64,000 nt of DNA from Streptomyces bluensis (lineage in GTDB: Bacteria > Actinomycetota > Actinomycetes > Streptomycetales > Streptomycetaceae). This document shows positions 32,703-41,306 of the stretch, piece after piece. The DNA is taken from the NCBI RefSeq assembly GCF_014650715.1, contig NZ_BMVM01000032.1:1-64000 (forward strand), read 5' to 3'. The notes under the pieces are model-generated. The model did not search any database. It had not been told where the DNA came from and saw only the letters and a list, made by a program, of their open reading frames with translations. Every line of letters starts with the position of its first letter. Position 1 is the first letter of the stretch. Position numbers and translations under genes: made by a program.

Positions 32703-33599
32703 TCAGTCCAGCGCCACGAGTCCGAGCCGCGCCAGTCGCTCCGGGTCCGACAGGATGTGCATCGCGGTGATCTTCCCGTCCATCACGGTGAAGCCCGTGA
32801 CCGACACGGGTGTGCCGTCGACGACCGTGAGCAGGCCCACCGATCCGTTGACGAGCACCGGCCGGGCGTACTGCGACAACTGCCGGAACATGAAGGCACC
32901 TTCGGCCACCGACTGCCTGCCCCGTACCTGCTTGGACGCGGCCGCGCCCACGGCCAGTGCTCCGGCGTCGGCGCGCAGCACCACCTCGGGGTCGAGCACC
33001 GACAGCAGCGCCTGGAAGTCTCCGCCACGGGAGGCGGCGAGGAAGGCGTCGACCGCCTGCCGCTGCCGCGCCAGGTCGGGGTCCGAGGCGGGCACGGCAC
33101 CCTGCACGCGGCGCCGGGCGCGGCTGGCGAGCTGCCGGGTCGCGGCGGTGGAACGGTCCACGATCGGCGCGAGGTCGTCGAAGGGCACCGCGAACATGTC
33201 GTGCAGCACGAACGCGAGCCGCTCTGCGGGCTCCAGCGTCTCCATCACCACCAGCAGGGCGAGCCCGACGGCGTCCGCCTGCAGCACCTCCTGCTCGGGG
33301 TCCACCCGGTCCAGGGAGCGGACGACCGGATCGGGCAGATACGTCTCGTACGCGTCCATGGACTCCTCGCGCCGGGTGCGGCGCGAGCGCAGCATGTCCA
33401 GGCACACCCGCCCGGTCACCGTCGTCAGCCAGCCCCCGAGGTTGTGCACATCGCTCGTGTCGGAGCGGCTGAGCCGCAGCCACGCCTCCTGCACGGCGTC
33501 CTCGGCCTCGCTGAGCGAGCCGAGCATCCGGTAGGCCACCGCGCGCAGATGACCGCGATGCTCCTCGAACCGCTCGGCGAGCAGTTCCTCCTCGGCCAT
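32703..33599 (-). CDS. ECF41-type RNA polymerase sigma factor (SigJ-like)
   Basis: About 298 residues. Sigma region 2: AYRMLGSLSEAEDAVQEAWL (core-binding and -10 recognition). Linker motif YLPDPV is a variant of the ECF41 WLPEP motif. Sigma region 4: LEPAERLAFVLHDMFAVPFD, then TAATRQLASRARRRV. A C-terminal SnoaL-like domain (about 190-298) ends HILSDPERL, a variant of the ECF41 NPDKL motif. In ECF41 proteins this extra domain acts as a built-in activator/inhibitor, replacing an anti-sigma factor. ATG 33599 with GGGGAG 8-9 bases upstream. ECF41 factors often control a nearby COE (carboxymuconolactone decarboxylase/oxidoreductase/epimerase) gene; none is adjacent. Confidence 0.9.
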   Translation of the reverse strand: MAEEELLAERFEEHRGHLRAVAYRMLGSLSEAEDAVQEAWLRLSRSDTSDVHNLGGWLTTVTGRVCLDMLRSRRTRREESMDAYETYLPDPVVRSLDRVDPEQEVLQADAVGLALLVVMETLEPAERLAFVLHDMFAVPFDDLAPIVDRSTAATRQLASRARRRVQGAVPASDPDLARQRQAVDAFLAASRGGDFQALLSVLDPEVVLRADAGALAVGAAASKQVRGRQSVAEGAFMFRQLSQYARPVLVNGSVGLLTVVDGTPVSVTGFTVMDGKITAMHILSDPERLARLGLVALD

Positions 33600-33737
33600 C
33601 GGTGGCTCTCCCCTCGGTTCCCCGTTCTCGGTCATCGGCGGAACAGTCCCAACGCCACGGCCCGCTTCCCACCGAAGCGCTCATCCGCGGCGTCGGCTCC
33701 GTCATGACCGCACAGTAACCCGCGGCACCGACAACGC

Positions 33738-35087
33738 TCAGACCTCGTCCCTCGTCAGCGCCAGCAGCCGGTCCAGGACGCGTGGCCCGGAGGCCCGTAC
33801 CCCGTCGTGCTCGTACTCGTCGGTGACCCAGGTGCGCAGACCGCGGATCGCGCGGGCCGTCCGCAGCGAGTGTGCGGTGTCGACGTACATGTCGTCGTGG
33901 TAGACGGCCGCCGCGACCGGCACCTCGTTGGCGGCGAGCCGGGCCGGGTCGTACAGGGGCTTCCAGTCGGTGCGGGCGGCCAGTTCGTCCGCGGTCTCGC
34001 GCAGGGGGCGCAGGGCCGGGTCGGTGTCGAAGGTCCAGGGGTGGACGGACTCGCCGGTGAACAGCAGCGGGCCGTCCCCGGTGAGCGTCTTGGCCGCGTC
34101 GAACTGCGGGAACTCGGCGCGCACCCGCTCCGCCGACCAGGCGGTGGGCCGCTCGCCCTGGCCGTAGCAGGCCTCGTGGACGAGCGCGTACAGCGGGTGG
34201 CCCGCGAACGACAGCAGCCCCAGGACCTCCTCCTGGAAGGCGTCGGACAGTGCGGGGCCCTGCGCGGTGCGGACGAAGGCGTCCTCCAGGAGGTAGTGCA
34301 GGCGGGCGCTGCCGTCGCTCTTGCCGAGGAGGATGCCGAGGGACTGGAAGGCCTCCACGGTGAGCCGGAAGCCGTTCGGCAGGACGACCTCGTGCGCGAG
34401 CAGGTGCTCGGCGATCCGTCGGGCCCGCTCGACGTCCTGCGGGTAGCGGGCGTAGTGGGCGGCGACCTTGCGTTCGATGCGCGGGTAGGCGGCGCGGTAG
34501 ACGTCGTCCGCGTGCCCGTCGAGGGAGGGCAGGCCCCCGGTGATGACGGCGGCGCTCAGTCCCTCGGGCGCGGTGGACAGGTAGCTGACCGTGCAGAAGC
34601 CGCCGAAGCTCTGTCCGAGTACGGTCCAGGGGGCGCCGCCGGTGATCTCGGGGCGGATGGCCTCGCAGTCGCGGACGATGGAGTCGGCGCGGAAGTGGGC
34701 CAGGTAGTCGGCCTGTTCGCGGGGGCCGCCGCGCAGCGGGAGGGTCTGCCGGTTGGCGGGCGTGGAGGCGCCGGTGCCGCGCTGGTCGAGGAGCAGGACG
34801 CGGAACTCCTTGAGGGCGCGGCCGAGCCAGGCCTGCTTGCCGATGAACCGGTTCGCGCCGAAACCGGGCCCGCCCTGGAGGTAGACCAGCCAGGGCAGGT
34901 CCTTGTCCGTCTTGTCACTCGCGACGACTTCACGCGCGTAGAGCTCGATCCGCTCCCCCACGGGGTCGTCGTGGTCGAGGGGCACGGTGAAGCGGCGGTC
35001 GGTGAGGACGACACCGGGCTGGCGGTAGCTGACGGTCAACAGGGCTCCCGAGACGGACGGATTCCAGGGCGCCCACCAGTCCACCAC
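33738..35087 (-). CDS. proline-iminopeptidase-like alpha/beta hydrolase (S33)
   Basis: About 449 residues. Oxyanion-hole motif LQGGPGFGANRF, the DQRGTGAS segment of prolyl aminopeptidases, and the nucleophile elbow LGQSFGGF. Late Asp/His candidates lie in VAAAVYHDDMYVD and TDEYEHDGVR. It probably removes N-terminal residues from peptides in the cytoplasm. The start is uncertain: GTG 35087 is used because sequence upstream becomes non-coding, but its Shine-Dalgarno (GAAGAA) is weak. It lies downstream of the rhamnose-locus LacI gene, separated by a 6-bp-stem hairpin at 35111-35129. Confidence 0.85.
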   Translation of the reverse strand: MVDWWAPWNPSVSGALLTVSYRQPGVVLTDRRFTVPLDHDDPVGERIELYAREVVASDKTDKDLPWLVYLQGGPGFGANRFIGKQAWLGRALKEFRVLLLDQRGTGASTPANRQTLPLRGGPREQADYLAHFRADSIVRDCEAIRPEITGGAPWTVLGQSFGGFCTVSYLSTAPEGLSAAVITGGLPSLDGHADDVYRAAYPRIERKVAAHYARYPQDVERARRIAEHLLAHEVVLPNGFRLTVEAFQSLGILLGKSDGSARLHYLLEDAFVRTAQGPALSDAFQEEVLGLLSFAGHPLYALVHEACYGQGERPTAWSAERVRAEFPQFDAAKTLTGDGPLLFTGESVHPWTFDTDPALRPLRETADELAARTDWKPLYDPARLAANEVPVAAAVYHDDMYVDTAHSLRTARAIRGLRTWVTDEYEHDGVRASGPRVLDRLLALTRDEV

Positions 35088-35110
35088 AGATTCTTCGCGT
35101 GGCCGACCCC

Positions 35111-35129
35111 GTGGATCAAGAAAATCCAC
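35111..35129. terminator. small hairpin between lacI and the S33 hydrolase gene
   Basis: GTGGAT, a 7-base loop, then ATCCAC. The loop and lower stem are AT-rich for this genome. It may attenuate read-through from the rhamnose operon into the hydrolase gene; the short stem makes this uncertain. Confidence 0.45.
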
Positions 35130-35140
35130 GCATCGGGCGG

Positions 35141-36163
35141 TCAGCGGGCCGACAGGCTGGAGCTGCGCACCACCAGCTCCGGCTGGAGGACGACCCTCTT
35201 GTGCTCGTGCGCCGCCGGTGCCGTCTCCTCGGTCTCCTCCAGGAGCAGCTCGGCGGCCATCGCGCCCATGGTCACGGCGGGTTGCCGTACGGAGGTGAGG
35301 GGGACGGCCGCGGCGGCCGCGAACTCGATGTCGTCGTAGCCGACGATCGCGAGGTCGTCCGGCACGCTCACCCCGGCCGCGAACACGGCCTGCAGCACGC
35401 CGAGGGCGAGGAGGTCGTTGGCGCAGAACACGGCGGTCGGGCGGTCGGCGAGGCCGAGGAGCCGGGCGCCCGCGTCGCGGCCCGCGGCCACGTCGAGCCG
35501 CTCGGTGGGCAGTTCGCGCAGGGAGTCGGGGCCCAGCCCGGCCTCTGCCAGCGCGTTCAGGGCGCCGGTGCGGCGGTCGCGGACCTGGTTGAGGCCGGGC
35601 GGGCCGCTGACGTACGCGATGGAGCGGTGCCCGGCGTCCACCAGATGCCGTACGGCGAGCGCGCCGCCCGCGACGTCGTCGACGGACACCGAGCACTCGG
35701 TGGTGCCCTCGGCCACCCGGTCGACGAGGACGAAGGGGATGCCGTGGCGGCGGAAGGTCCTGATGTTGCGGCCGGTCGCGTCGGCGGGGGTCAGCAGGAC
35801 GCCCCGGACCCGCTGCTCCGCGAAGAGCGACAGGTACTCGGCCTCCTCGCCCGCGCTCTGGGCGCTGTTGCAGACCATCACGCCGAGCCCGGCCTCGCGT
35901 GCGGCCCGCTCGGCGCCGCGCGCCACGTCCACGAAGAAGGGGTTGCCCATGTCGAGCACGAGCAGGCCCATGATGCGGCTGCGCCCGGCCCTCAGCTGGC
36001 GTGCCGACTCGCTGCGGACGTAGCCGAGGCGGTCTATCGCCGACAGCACACGGGCACGGGTCTCGGACGCGACCGTGTCCGGGCGGTTGATCACGTTCGA
36101 CACCGTGCCCACGGAGACTCCGGCGGCACGGGCGACGTCCTTGATACCCACCGACTGGGCCAT
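35141..36163 (-). CDS. rhaR: LacI-family repressor of the rhamnose locus
   Basis: About 340 residues. HTH IKDVARAAGVSVGTVSNVIN (about 7-26), then hinge, then a sugar-binding domain with RIMGLLVLDMGNPFF and LAIVGYDDIEFAAAAAVPLT. Start ATG 36163, GGAGG 10 bases upstream. It is the last clear member of the leftward rha transcript (87 bp after the BNR gene). The likely targets are the TGAAA/TTTCA operators at 42862-42873 and 43028-43039. Naming as the rhamnose repressor is from context, not from a recognised specificity motif. Confidence 0.85.
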   Translation of the reverse strand: MAQSVGIKDVARAAGVSVGTVSNVINRPDTVASETRARVLSAIDRLGYVRSESARQLRAGRSRIMGLLVLDMGNPFFVDVARGAERAAREAGLGVMVCNSAQSAGEEAEYLSLFAEQRVRGVLLTPADATGRNIRTFRRHGIPFVLVDRVAEGTTECSVSVDDVAGGALAVRHLVDAGHRSIAYVSGPPGLNQVRDRRTGALNALAEAGLGPDSLRELPTERLDVAAGRDAGARLLGLADRPTAVFCANDLLALGVLQAVFAAGVSVPDDLAIVGYDDIEFAAAAAVPLTSVRQPAVTMGAMAAELLLEETEETAPAAHEHKRVVLQPELVVRSSSLSAR

Positions 36164-36250
36164 CGGTCGAGGACCTCCAGGGAGTTACGGAGCGGCGGGT
36201 GCGCGTTCACATTACCTTCGTGGCGCCGTGGCCAGCGCACCCGCCACAGG

Positions 36251-37678
36251 TCAGGCGGGCAGGCGGAAGTCGCGGGTGCGCAGCGCCGAGGGCGTCGTGC
36301 CGCTGGACCTCTCCTGGTACATGATCGACAGGACGTTGTCCTGGGCGACCCGCGTCTCGTCGATCACGACCTCGCCGAAGGCGTTCAGACCGGCGCCGAC
36401 GCCGTCGTACAGGACCGCCCAGTCCGTGTAACCGGATGCCCTGGAGGCTGCGGCGACACGGCAGAACGGGAAGATCGCGTACGCGTTGTCGTACCGGTCG
36501 AGGATCAGTTTGGTGCGCTGGCTGGAGTTCAGCGGGACCGGTATCTCGGTCTTCTGCCACGCGCCGGAGGGGTTCTTGCGGACGTGGAAGGCACGGCCGT
36601 TGTTCGTCCGGTCGGTGACGTAGTTGGTGGTGCACTGGCCGAAGCGGCCGGGGACGTAGCTGATGACGGCGTGCGGCAGGCCGGCCGAGTCCGTGCTCTG
36701 GCTCTCCTGGTTCATCAGCGAGTGGTCCGGGCCCAGTGGGTCCACGACCAGCCCGGGGTCGGTGACGGAGACCTTGTCCGAGCCGCCGGTGGTGCCGACG
36801 ACGGTGCCCGCGTTGTTGCGCCAGGTACGGCCGCGGTCGTCCGAGTAGACGTAGCCGGTGTCGTGGTTGGTGATGCCGCCTCCGCTGCACATCACGGCAC
36901 CGTTCTGCTCGCGCCAGGTGAAGAACGCGTGCAGCCGCCCGTTCCTGTCGTAGTCGATGCCGTGCAGGTACATGTTGCGGGCCGTGCTGGAGCCGTGCTC
37001 GCTGGTGTACGTGCCGGTGGAGCTGGTCCACTCGCCGAGGGCGGTCCAGGACGAGCCGTCGTACTCGGCCAGCGCGTTGCGCCCGTTGCCGGAGACGGCG
37101 ACGCGGTAGCTCAGCTGGAGCTTCCCCTCGGGCGTGGAGATGAACTGCGGGTAGGTGAACTGCGAGGTGAGCGCGAGTCCGTCGAGCGTGGACTGCGGGG
37201 CGCCGAAGCGGCTCACGGTCCAGCTCAGCCCGGACGGGTTGTCCATGAGCCCGGCCACGGACTTGACGTACGTGAAGCCGTCGCTGTGGGAGTCCATGTT
37301 GAGGTGCAGCCGGCCGTCGGTTCGGGAGACACCCATGGAGATGACGTTGTGCGAGTCGTCGTACCTGAGGGTGTGGCCGACCTTGACGGTCTCCCAGGTG
37401 CTCGCCCCGAGGACGCGGCGGGCCACGACGGCGTTGCGGTCGGCGGTGTACCAGGCGGCGTACTGGTGGCCCTTGTAGGTCAGCAGCCCGTTCTTCTGGA
37501 ACGAGTTGTTGTTGACCAGGCCGTCGTACGACACGAAGTAGATGGCCCGGGTGTCGAGTGTGGTGCTGCCGGCCGGGGTGAGGGAGGGGCCGGGGGCGGC
37601 GGCTCGGGCGACACCGGTGAGGCCGGGGGTGGCCGCGGTGCTCAGCAGGGCGGTCGCCAGCAGAGTGCGTCTTCTCAT
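36251..37678 (-). CDS. secreted BNR_4-type propeller enzyme, probable rhamnose-releasing lyase or rhamnosidase
   Basis: About 475 residues: a signal peptide (MRRRTLLATALLSTAATPG, cleaved near ARA) followed by one BNR repeat-containing beta-propeller domain of the BNR_4 type, which includes polysaccharide lyase families PL24, PL25 and PL42 and the rhamnosidase family GH145. Conserved His lie in TYKGHQYAAWYTADRN and RYDDSHNVISMG, where these families keep catalytic His. The gene sits inside the rha operon, 57 bp after rhaM and before the repressor. That position argues for an exo-enzyme that frees terminal L-rhamnose (for example from rhamnosyl-glucuronate ends of arabinogalactan). Choice between lyase and hydrolase cannot be made from sequence. 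ATG 37678 with AGGAG 9 bases upstream. Confidence 0.8.
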   Translation of the reverse strand: MRRRTLLATALLSTAATPGLTGVARAAAPGPSLTPAGSTTLDTRAIYFVSYDGLVNNNSFQKNGLLTYKGHQYAAWYTADRNAVVARRVLGASTWETVKVGHTLRYDDSHNVISMGVSRTDGRLHLNMDSHSDGFTYVKSVAGLMDNPSGLSWTVSRFGAPQSTLDGLALTSQFTYPQFISTPEGKLQLSYRVAVSGNGRNALAEYDGSSWTALGEWTSSTGTYTSEHGSSTARNMYLHGIDYDRNGRLHAFFTWREQNGAVMCSGGGITNHDTGYVYSDDRGRTWRNNAGTVVGTTGGSDKVSVTDPGLVVDPLGPDHSLMNQESQSTDSAGLPHAVISYVPGRFGQCTTNYVTDRTNNGRAFHVRKNPSGAWQKTEIPVPLNSSQRTKLILDRYDNAYAIFPFCRVAAASRASGYTDWAVLYDGVGAGLNAFGEVVIDETRVAQDNVLSIMYQERSSGTTPSALRTRDFRLPA

Positions 37679-37735
37679 GTCCGGGGACTCCTGTGCGGGG
37701 AGGGAGGCGAACGAGCGGCGGGACGATACACGGTG

Positions 37736-38056
37736 TCAGGGCAGGTGGAACACCTCGGTGAGGGGTTTCATGGCTTCGTCGGGCCTGGCGCCGTCCAGCG
37801 ACTCGAAGAACGGCGCCATCTCCGCCTGCCAGCGGGCGTTGACGTCGGTGGCCTCCATGGCGGCCCGGGCGGCCTCGAAGTCCTCGGTCTCCAGGTAGCC
37901 CACCAGCAGACCGTCCTCGCGCAGGAAGAGCGAGTAGTTGTGCCAGCCGGTGGCCGAGAGCGCCTCACGCATCTCGGGCCACACGGCGGCGTGCCGCTCG
38001 CGGTACTCGTCGAGGCGGTCCGCCCGTACCTTCAGCAGGAAGCACACGCGCTTCAT
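37736..38056 (-). CDS. rhaM: L-rhamnose mutarotase
   Basis: About 106 residues, the full length of RhaM/YiiL. It interconverts alpha- and beta-L-rhamnopyranose so that the isomerase receives its preferred anomer. Family text: MKRVCFLLKVRADRLDEYRE, HAAVWPEMREAL, HNYSLFLREDGLLVGYLE, with the catalytic His/Tyr region around HAAVWP and WHNYS. ATG 38056 is preferred over an in-frame TTG because GGAGGG lies 6 bases upstream. Gap to rhaS stop only 17 bp, so co-transcribed. Confidence 0.93.
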   Translation of the reverse strand: MKRVCFLLKVRADRLDEYRERHAAVWPEMREALSATGWHNYSLFLREDGLLVGYLETEDFEAARAAMEATDVNARWQAEMAPFFESLDGARPDEAMKPLTEVFHLP

Positions 38057-38073
38057 CAACGACCCTCCGGGGA

Positions 38074-39156
38074 TCAGAAGTCGAACTGGTCGATGTTCTT
38101 GCTGTCGAACACGGTCGGCTTGCCGAGGCTGATCACGCCGTCCTTGCCGATGGTGTACTCGCCCATGTCACCGGCGGTGAACGTCTCGCCCTCCTTGCCG
38201 GTGATCTGGCCGGAGACCAGCGCCACGGCCGTACGGGCGGCCAGCTCGCCGAGCTTCGCCGGGTCCCACAGCTCGAAGGCGTCGACGGTGCCGTTCTTGA
38301 CGTACTTGCGCATGTCGTTCGGGGTGCCGAGACCGGTCAGCTTGACCTTGCCCTTGTACTTGGAGCCCGACAGGTACTGGGCGGCCGCCTTGATGCCGAC
38401 GGTGGTCGGGGAGATGATCCCCTTCAGGTTCGGGTACTCCTGGAGCAGGCCCTGGGTCTGCTGGAAGGACTTCTGGGCGTCGTCGTCACCGTAGGCGACC
38501 TTGACGAGCTTCATGTCCTTGTACTTGGGGTCCTTCAGCTCGTCCTTCATGAAGTCGATCCAGGTGTTCTGGTTCGTCGCGGTCTGCGCGGCGGACAGGA
38601 TCGCGAACTCGCCCTTGTAGCCGATCTGCTCGGCGAGCAGCTGGACCTCGGTGCGGCCGAGGTCCTCGGCGCTGGCCTGCGAGACGAAGGCGTTGCGGCA
38701 GTCGGGCTTGGTGTCGGAGTCGTAGGTGACGACCTTGATGTCGTTCTTCATGGCCTGCTTGAGCGCGGTGCACAGGGCGCCCGGGTCCTGTGCGGACACG
38801 GCCATCGCGTCGGCCTGCTGCTGGGTGAGCGTGTTGACGTAGTTCACCTGGCCGGCGGTGTCGGTGGCGCTGGACGGCCCGACTTCCTTGTACGTGCTGC
38901 CCAGTTCCTTCAGGGCCGCCTCGCCACCCTTGTCGGCGACCGTGAAGTACGGGTTGTTGACCTGCTTCGGCAGGAAGCCGACGGTCAGGCCCTTCTTCAG
39001 CTCGGCGTCGGGGTTGGCCTTGGCGTCCGAGGCGGCGCCGGCGTTCTCCTTGCTGACGTCCTTCTTGGTGGTGCCGCCGCAGGCGGTGGCGGCGAGGGTG
39101 AGGGAGGTGACGGCGGCGAGGGCCGCACAGGCACGGCGGAGGGATGACTTGCGCAT
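38074..39156 (-). CDS. rhaS: rhamnose ABC transporter substrate-binding lipoprotein
   Basis: About 360 residues. Lipoprotein signal ending LAATAC (lipobox), then a type I periplasmic-binding fold: LTVGFLPKQVNNPYFTVADK, DAMAVSAQDPGALCTALKQA, KVVTYDSDTKPDC and LTGLGTPNDMRKYVKNGTVD. This pattern fits the RhaS/AI-2-type (LsrB-like) sugar-binding family. It delivers L-rhamnose to the RhaPQ channel. AAGGAA is 6 bases before ATG 39156. Fourth gene in the leftward rha transcript. Confidence 0.91.
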   Translation of the reverse strand: MRKSSLRRACAALAAVTSLTLAATACGGTTKKDVSKENAGAASDAKANPDAELKKGLTVGFLPKQVNNPYFTVADKGGEAALKELGSTYKEVGPSSATDTAGQVNYVNTLTQQQADAMAVSAQDPGALCTALKQAMKNDIKVVTYDSDTKPDCRNAFVSQASAEDLGRTEVQLLAEQIGYKGEFAILSAAQTATNQNTWIDFMKDELKDPKYKDMKLVKVAYGDDDAQKSFQQTQGLLQEYPNLKGIISPTTVGIKAAAQYLSGSKYKGKVKLTGLGTPNDMRKYVKNGTVDAFELWDPAKLGELAARTAVALVSGQITGKEGETFTAGDMGEYTIGKDGVISLGKPTVFDSKNIDQFDF

Positions 39157-39277
39157 GGCGGGTTCCTTATGACGAAGGTGGGCGTGTGACGCGCCCCGGG
39201 GGACGCGGGCTGTATCGATGTGCGACGTACGCCGTGCGGGCGGGCCGGCCACAGACGGCCGGCAGCCCGCGCACGGC

Positions 39278-40273
39278 CTATCCGGTGGAGCGCGCGGCCC
39301 TCGCCGCCGAGATCTGCCGTGCGACCCGTGGGCCGAGCACGGAGAGAACGAGCAGAACGCCGGTGACGACGATCTGCGACTGGGCGGAGACGTCTTGCAG
39401 GCTCATGACGTTCTGCAACGCACCGAGCAGGAACACCCCGGCGATGGCACCGCCCAACGTGCCCTTGCCGCCGTCGAAGTCGATGCCGCCGAGCAACACC
39501 GCCGCCACGACGGAGAGTTCGAGGCCCGTGGCGTTGTCGTAGCGGGCGCTGGCGTAGTGCAGCGCCCAGAAGATGCCGGTGAGGGAGGCCATCAGTCCGG
39601 TCACCGTGAACAGTATGAGCTTCTGCCGCTTGACGCGGATGCCCGCGAACCGTGCGGCCTCCTCGCTCGCGCCGATCGCGAACAGCGACCGCCCGAACGG
39701 GGTGGCGTGCAGCGCGACCACGGCGATCGCGAGCAGCACCAGGAAGGGCAGGAAGGCGTACGGAATGAAGGTGTCCCCGATGCGCCCGGCAGCGAAGTCC
39801 AGGTACTGGGTGGGGAAGTCGGTCACCGCGTCGGAGCCGAGCACGATCTGCGCGATCCCCCGGTAGGCGGCGAGGGTGCCGATGGTGACGGCGAGGGAGG
39901 GCAGTCCGAGCCGGGTGACGAGGAGGCCGTTGACCAGGCCGCACACCACGCCCAGCAGCAGGCAGATCGGGATGATCGTCTCGATGGCCATGCCCTGGTT
40001 CCACAGGGCTCCCATCACCGCGCCGGACAGGCCGGCGGTGGAGGCCACCGAGAGGTCGATCTCGCCCGAGACCACGAGCAGGGTCATCGGCAGGGCGATC
40101 ATCGCGATCGGCAGGGTGTTGCCGATCAGGAACGACAGGTTGAGGGCGTTGCCGAAACCGTCGACGGTGCCGAAGGACAGCAGCAGGACCACGATGAGGA
40201 GGGCGCCAACGGCCCCGTCCCACCTCAAGGAGGCGGACCAGCGGCCGGCGCGCGGATGCGTCGAGTCAGCCAT
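39278..40273 (-). CDS. rhaQ: rhamnose ABC transporter permease 2
   Basis: About 331 residues, eight to ten membrane segments of the ribose/rhamnose (RbsC-like) permease family. Signature text: LVVSGEIDLSVASTAGLSGA, NGLLVTRLGLPSLAVTIGTL, LLGGIDFDGGKGTLGGAIAG. It overlaps the upstream permease gene by 8 bp (40266-40273), so the two are translationally coupled, and forms a heterodimer with that permease. GAGG about 10 bases before ATG 40273. Confidence 0.91.
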   Translation of the reverse strand: MADSTHPRAGRWSASLRWDGAVGALLIVVLLLSFGTVDGFGNALNLSFLIGNTLPIAMIALPMTLLVVSGEIDLSVASTAGLSGAVMGALWNQGMAIETIIPICLLLGVVCGLVNGLLVTRLGLPSLAVTIGTLAAYRGIAQIVLGSDAVTDFPTQYLDFAAGRIGDTFIPYAFLPFLVLLAIAVVALHATPFGRSLFAIGASEEAARFAGIRVKRQKLILFTVTGLMASLTGIFWALHYASARYDNATGLELSVVAAVLLGGIDFDGGKGTLGGAIAGVFLLGALQNVMSLQDVSAQSQIVVTGVLLVLSVLGPRVARQISAARAARSTG

Positions 40274-41306
40274 GGCGGGCGTTCCTCTTCTTCAGGGCGG
40301 AGGCCACGCGCAGGGCGACGATGCGGTCGACCGCGATGGCGAGGATGAGCAGGATGCCGTTGATCGCGAGCACCCACACCGAGCTGACGCCGAGGGCGGG
40401 CAGCACGCTGTTGATGGAGGTCAGCAGCAGGGCGCCGAGCGCGGCACCGTAGACGCTGCCGGAGCCGCCGGTGAAGACGACACCGCCGACCACGACGGCG
40501 CTGACGACGGTGAGTTCGTAGCCGTTGCCGGTGCCGGAGTCGACGTTGCCGAAGCGCGCCAGGTACAGGGCACCCGCGAGTCCGGCGAGGGCGCCGCAGA
40601 AGGTGTACGCGGCGAGGATCCGCTTGCGGACCGGGATGCCGGCGAGGCGGGCGGCCTCCGGGTTGGACCCGAGCGCGTACAGCTCGCGGCCACCGCCGAA
40701 GTGCTTGAGGTAGTACGCCGTCGCCACCAGCACCGCGAACGCGATCAGCGCCAGCCAGGGCACCGCGGAGATGCCGCCGGAGCCGAAGTTCACGAATCCG
40801 TCCGGGAGGTCGGCCGCCGTGATCTGGCGGGAGCCGACCCAGATCGAGTCGATGCCGCGGATGATGTACAGCGTGCCGAGCGTGACGACGAGCGCGGGTA
40901 CCTGCCCGAGGCTGACGAGGAGCCCGTTCAGCAGGCCGAAGCCGACGCCCATCAGGACCGCCAGGACCACGGCCACGAGCGAGTTGCCGCCGCCCTGGAG
41001 GTAGGTACCGGCGGCGAAGGCGCTGATGCCGAGCGTGGAGCCGACCGACAGGTCGACGTTGCGGGTGATGACGACCAGCGACTGACCGGTGGCGACCAGC
41101 ACGAGGATGGTCGCGTTGAGCAGCAGGTCCTTGATGCCCTGCTCGGTGAGGAACTCGCTGTTGCCCAGCTGGGTGATGACGATCATCACCAGGAAGACGA
41201 CCAGGATGGCGAGTTCGCGCATCTTGAAGACGCGGTCCACGAGCCGGGTGCCGCTGGACTTGGGCACCTCGGCGGCGGGGGCTGGGTTCGGGGCGGTGAC
41301 CGTCAC
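40266..41306 (-). CDS. rhaP: rhamnose ABC transporter permease 1
   Basis: About 346 residues, RbsC-like permease: LVVITRNVDLSVGSTLGISA, LVSLGQVPALVVTLGTLYII, VVGGVVFTGGSGSVYGAALG. GTG start at 41306 overlaps the ATPase stop by 4 bp (GTGA) with GGGGAGGG 4 bases upstream, typical of coupled translation. Partner of RhaQ in the membrane. Confidence 0.91.
   Translation of the reverse strand: MTVTAPNPAPAAEVPKSSGTRLVDRVFKMRELAILVVFLVMIVITQLGNSEFLTEQGIKDLLLNATILVLVATGQSLVVITRNVDLSVGSTLGISAFAAGTYLQGGGNSLVAVVLAVLMGVGFGLLNGLLVSLGQVPALVVTLGTLYIIRGIDSIWVGSRQITAADLPDGFVNFGSGGISAVPWLALIAFAVLVATAYYLKHFGGGRELYALGSNPEAARLAGIPVRKRILAAYTFCGALAGLAGALYLARFGNVDSGTGNGYELTVVSAVVVGGVVFTGGSGSVYGAALGALLLTSINSVLPALGVSSVWVLAINGILLILAIAVDRIVALRVASALKKRNARHG

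Noticed and set aside
31798..33705. A 635-codon frame joining the pentapeptide-repeat gene with DNA opposite-frame to the sigma factor
   Set aside because: The N-terminal 350 residues are arginine/glycine-rich out-of-frame sequence of the ECF41 gene. The ATG at 32628 marks the change to real protein.
34992..38494. Long plus-strand frame of 1131 codons opposite the rhamnose genes
   Set aside because: Shadow of rhaS, rhaM, the BNR enzyme and the repressor, which all carry recognisable motifs on the other strand.
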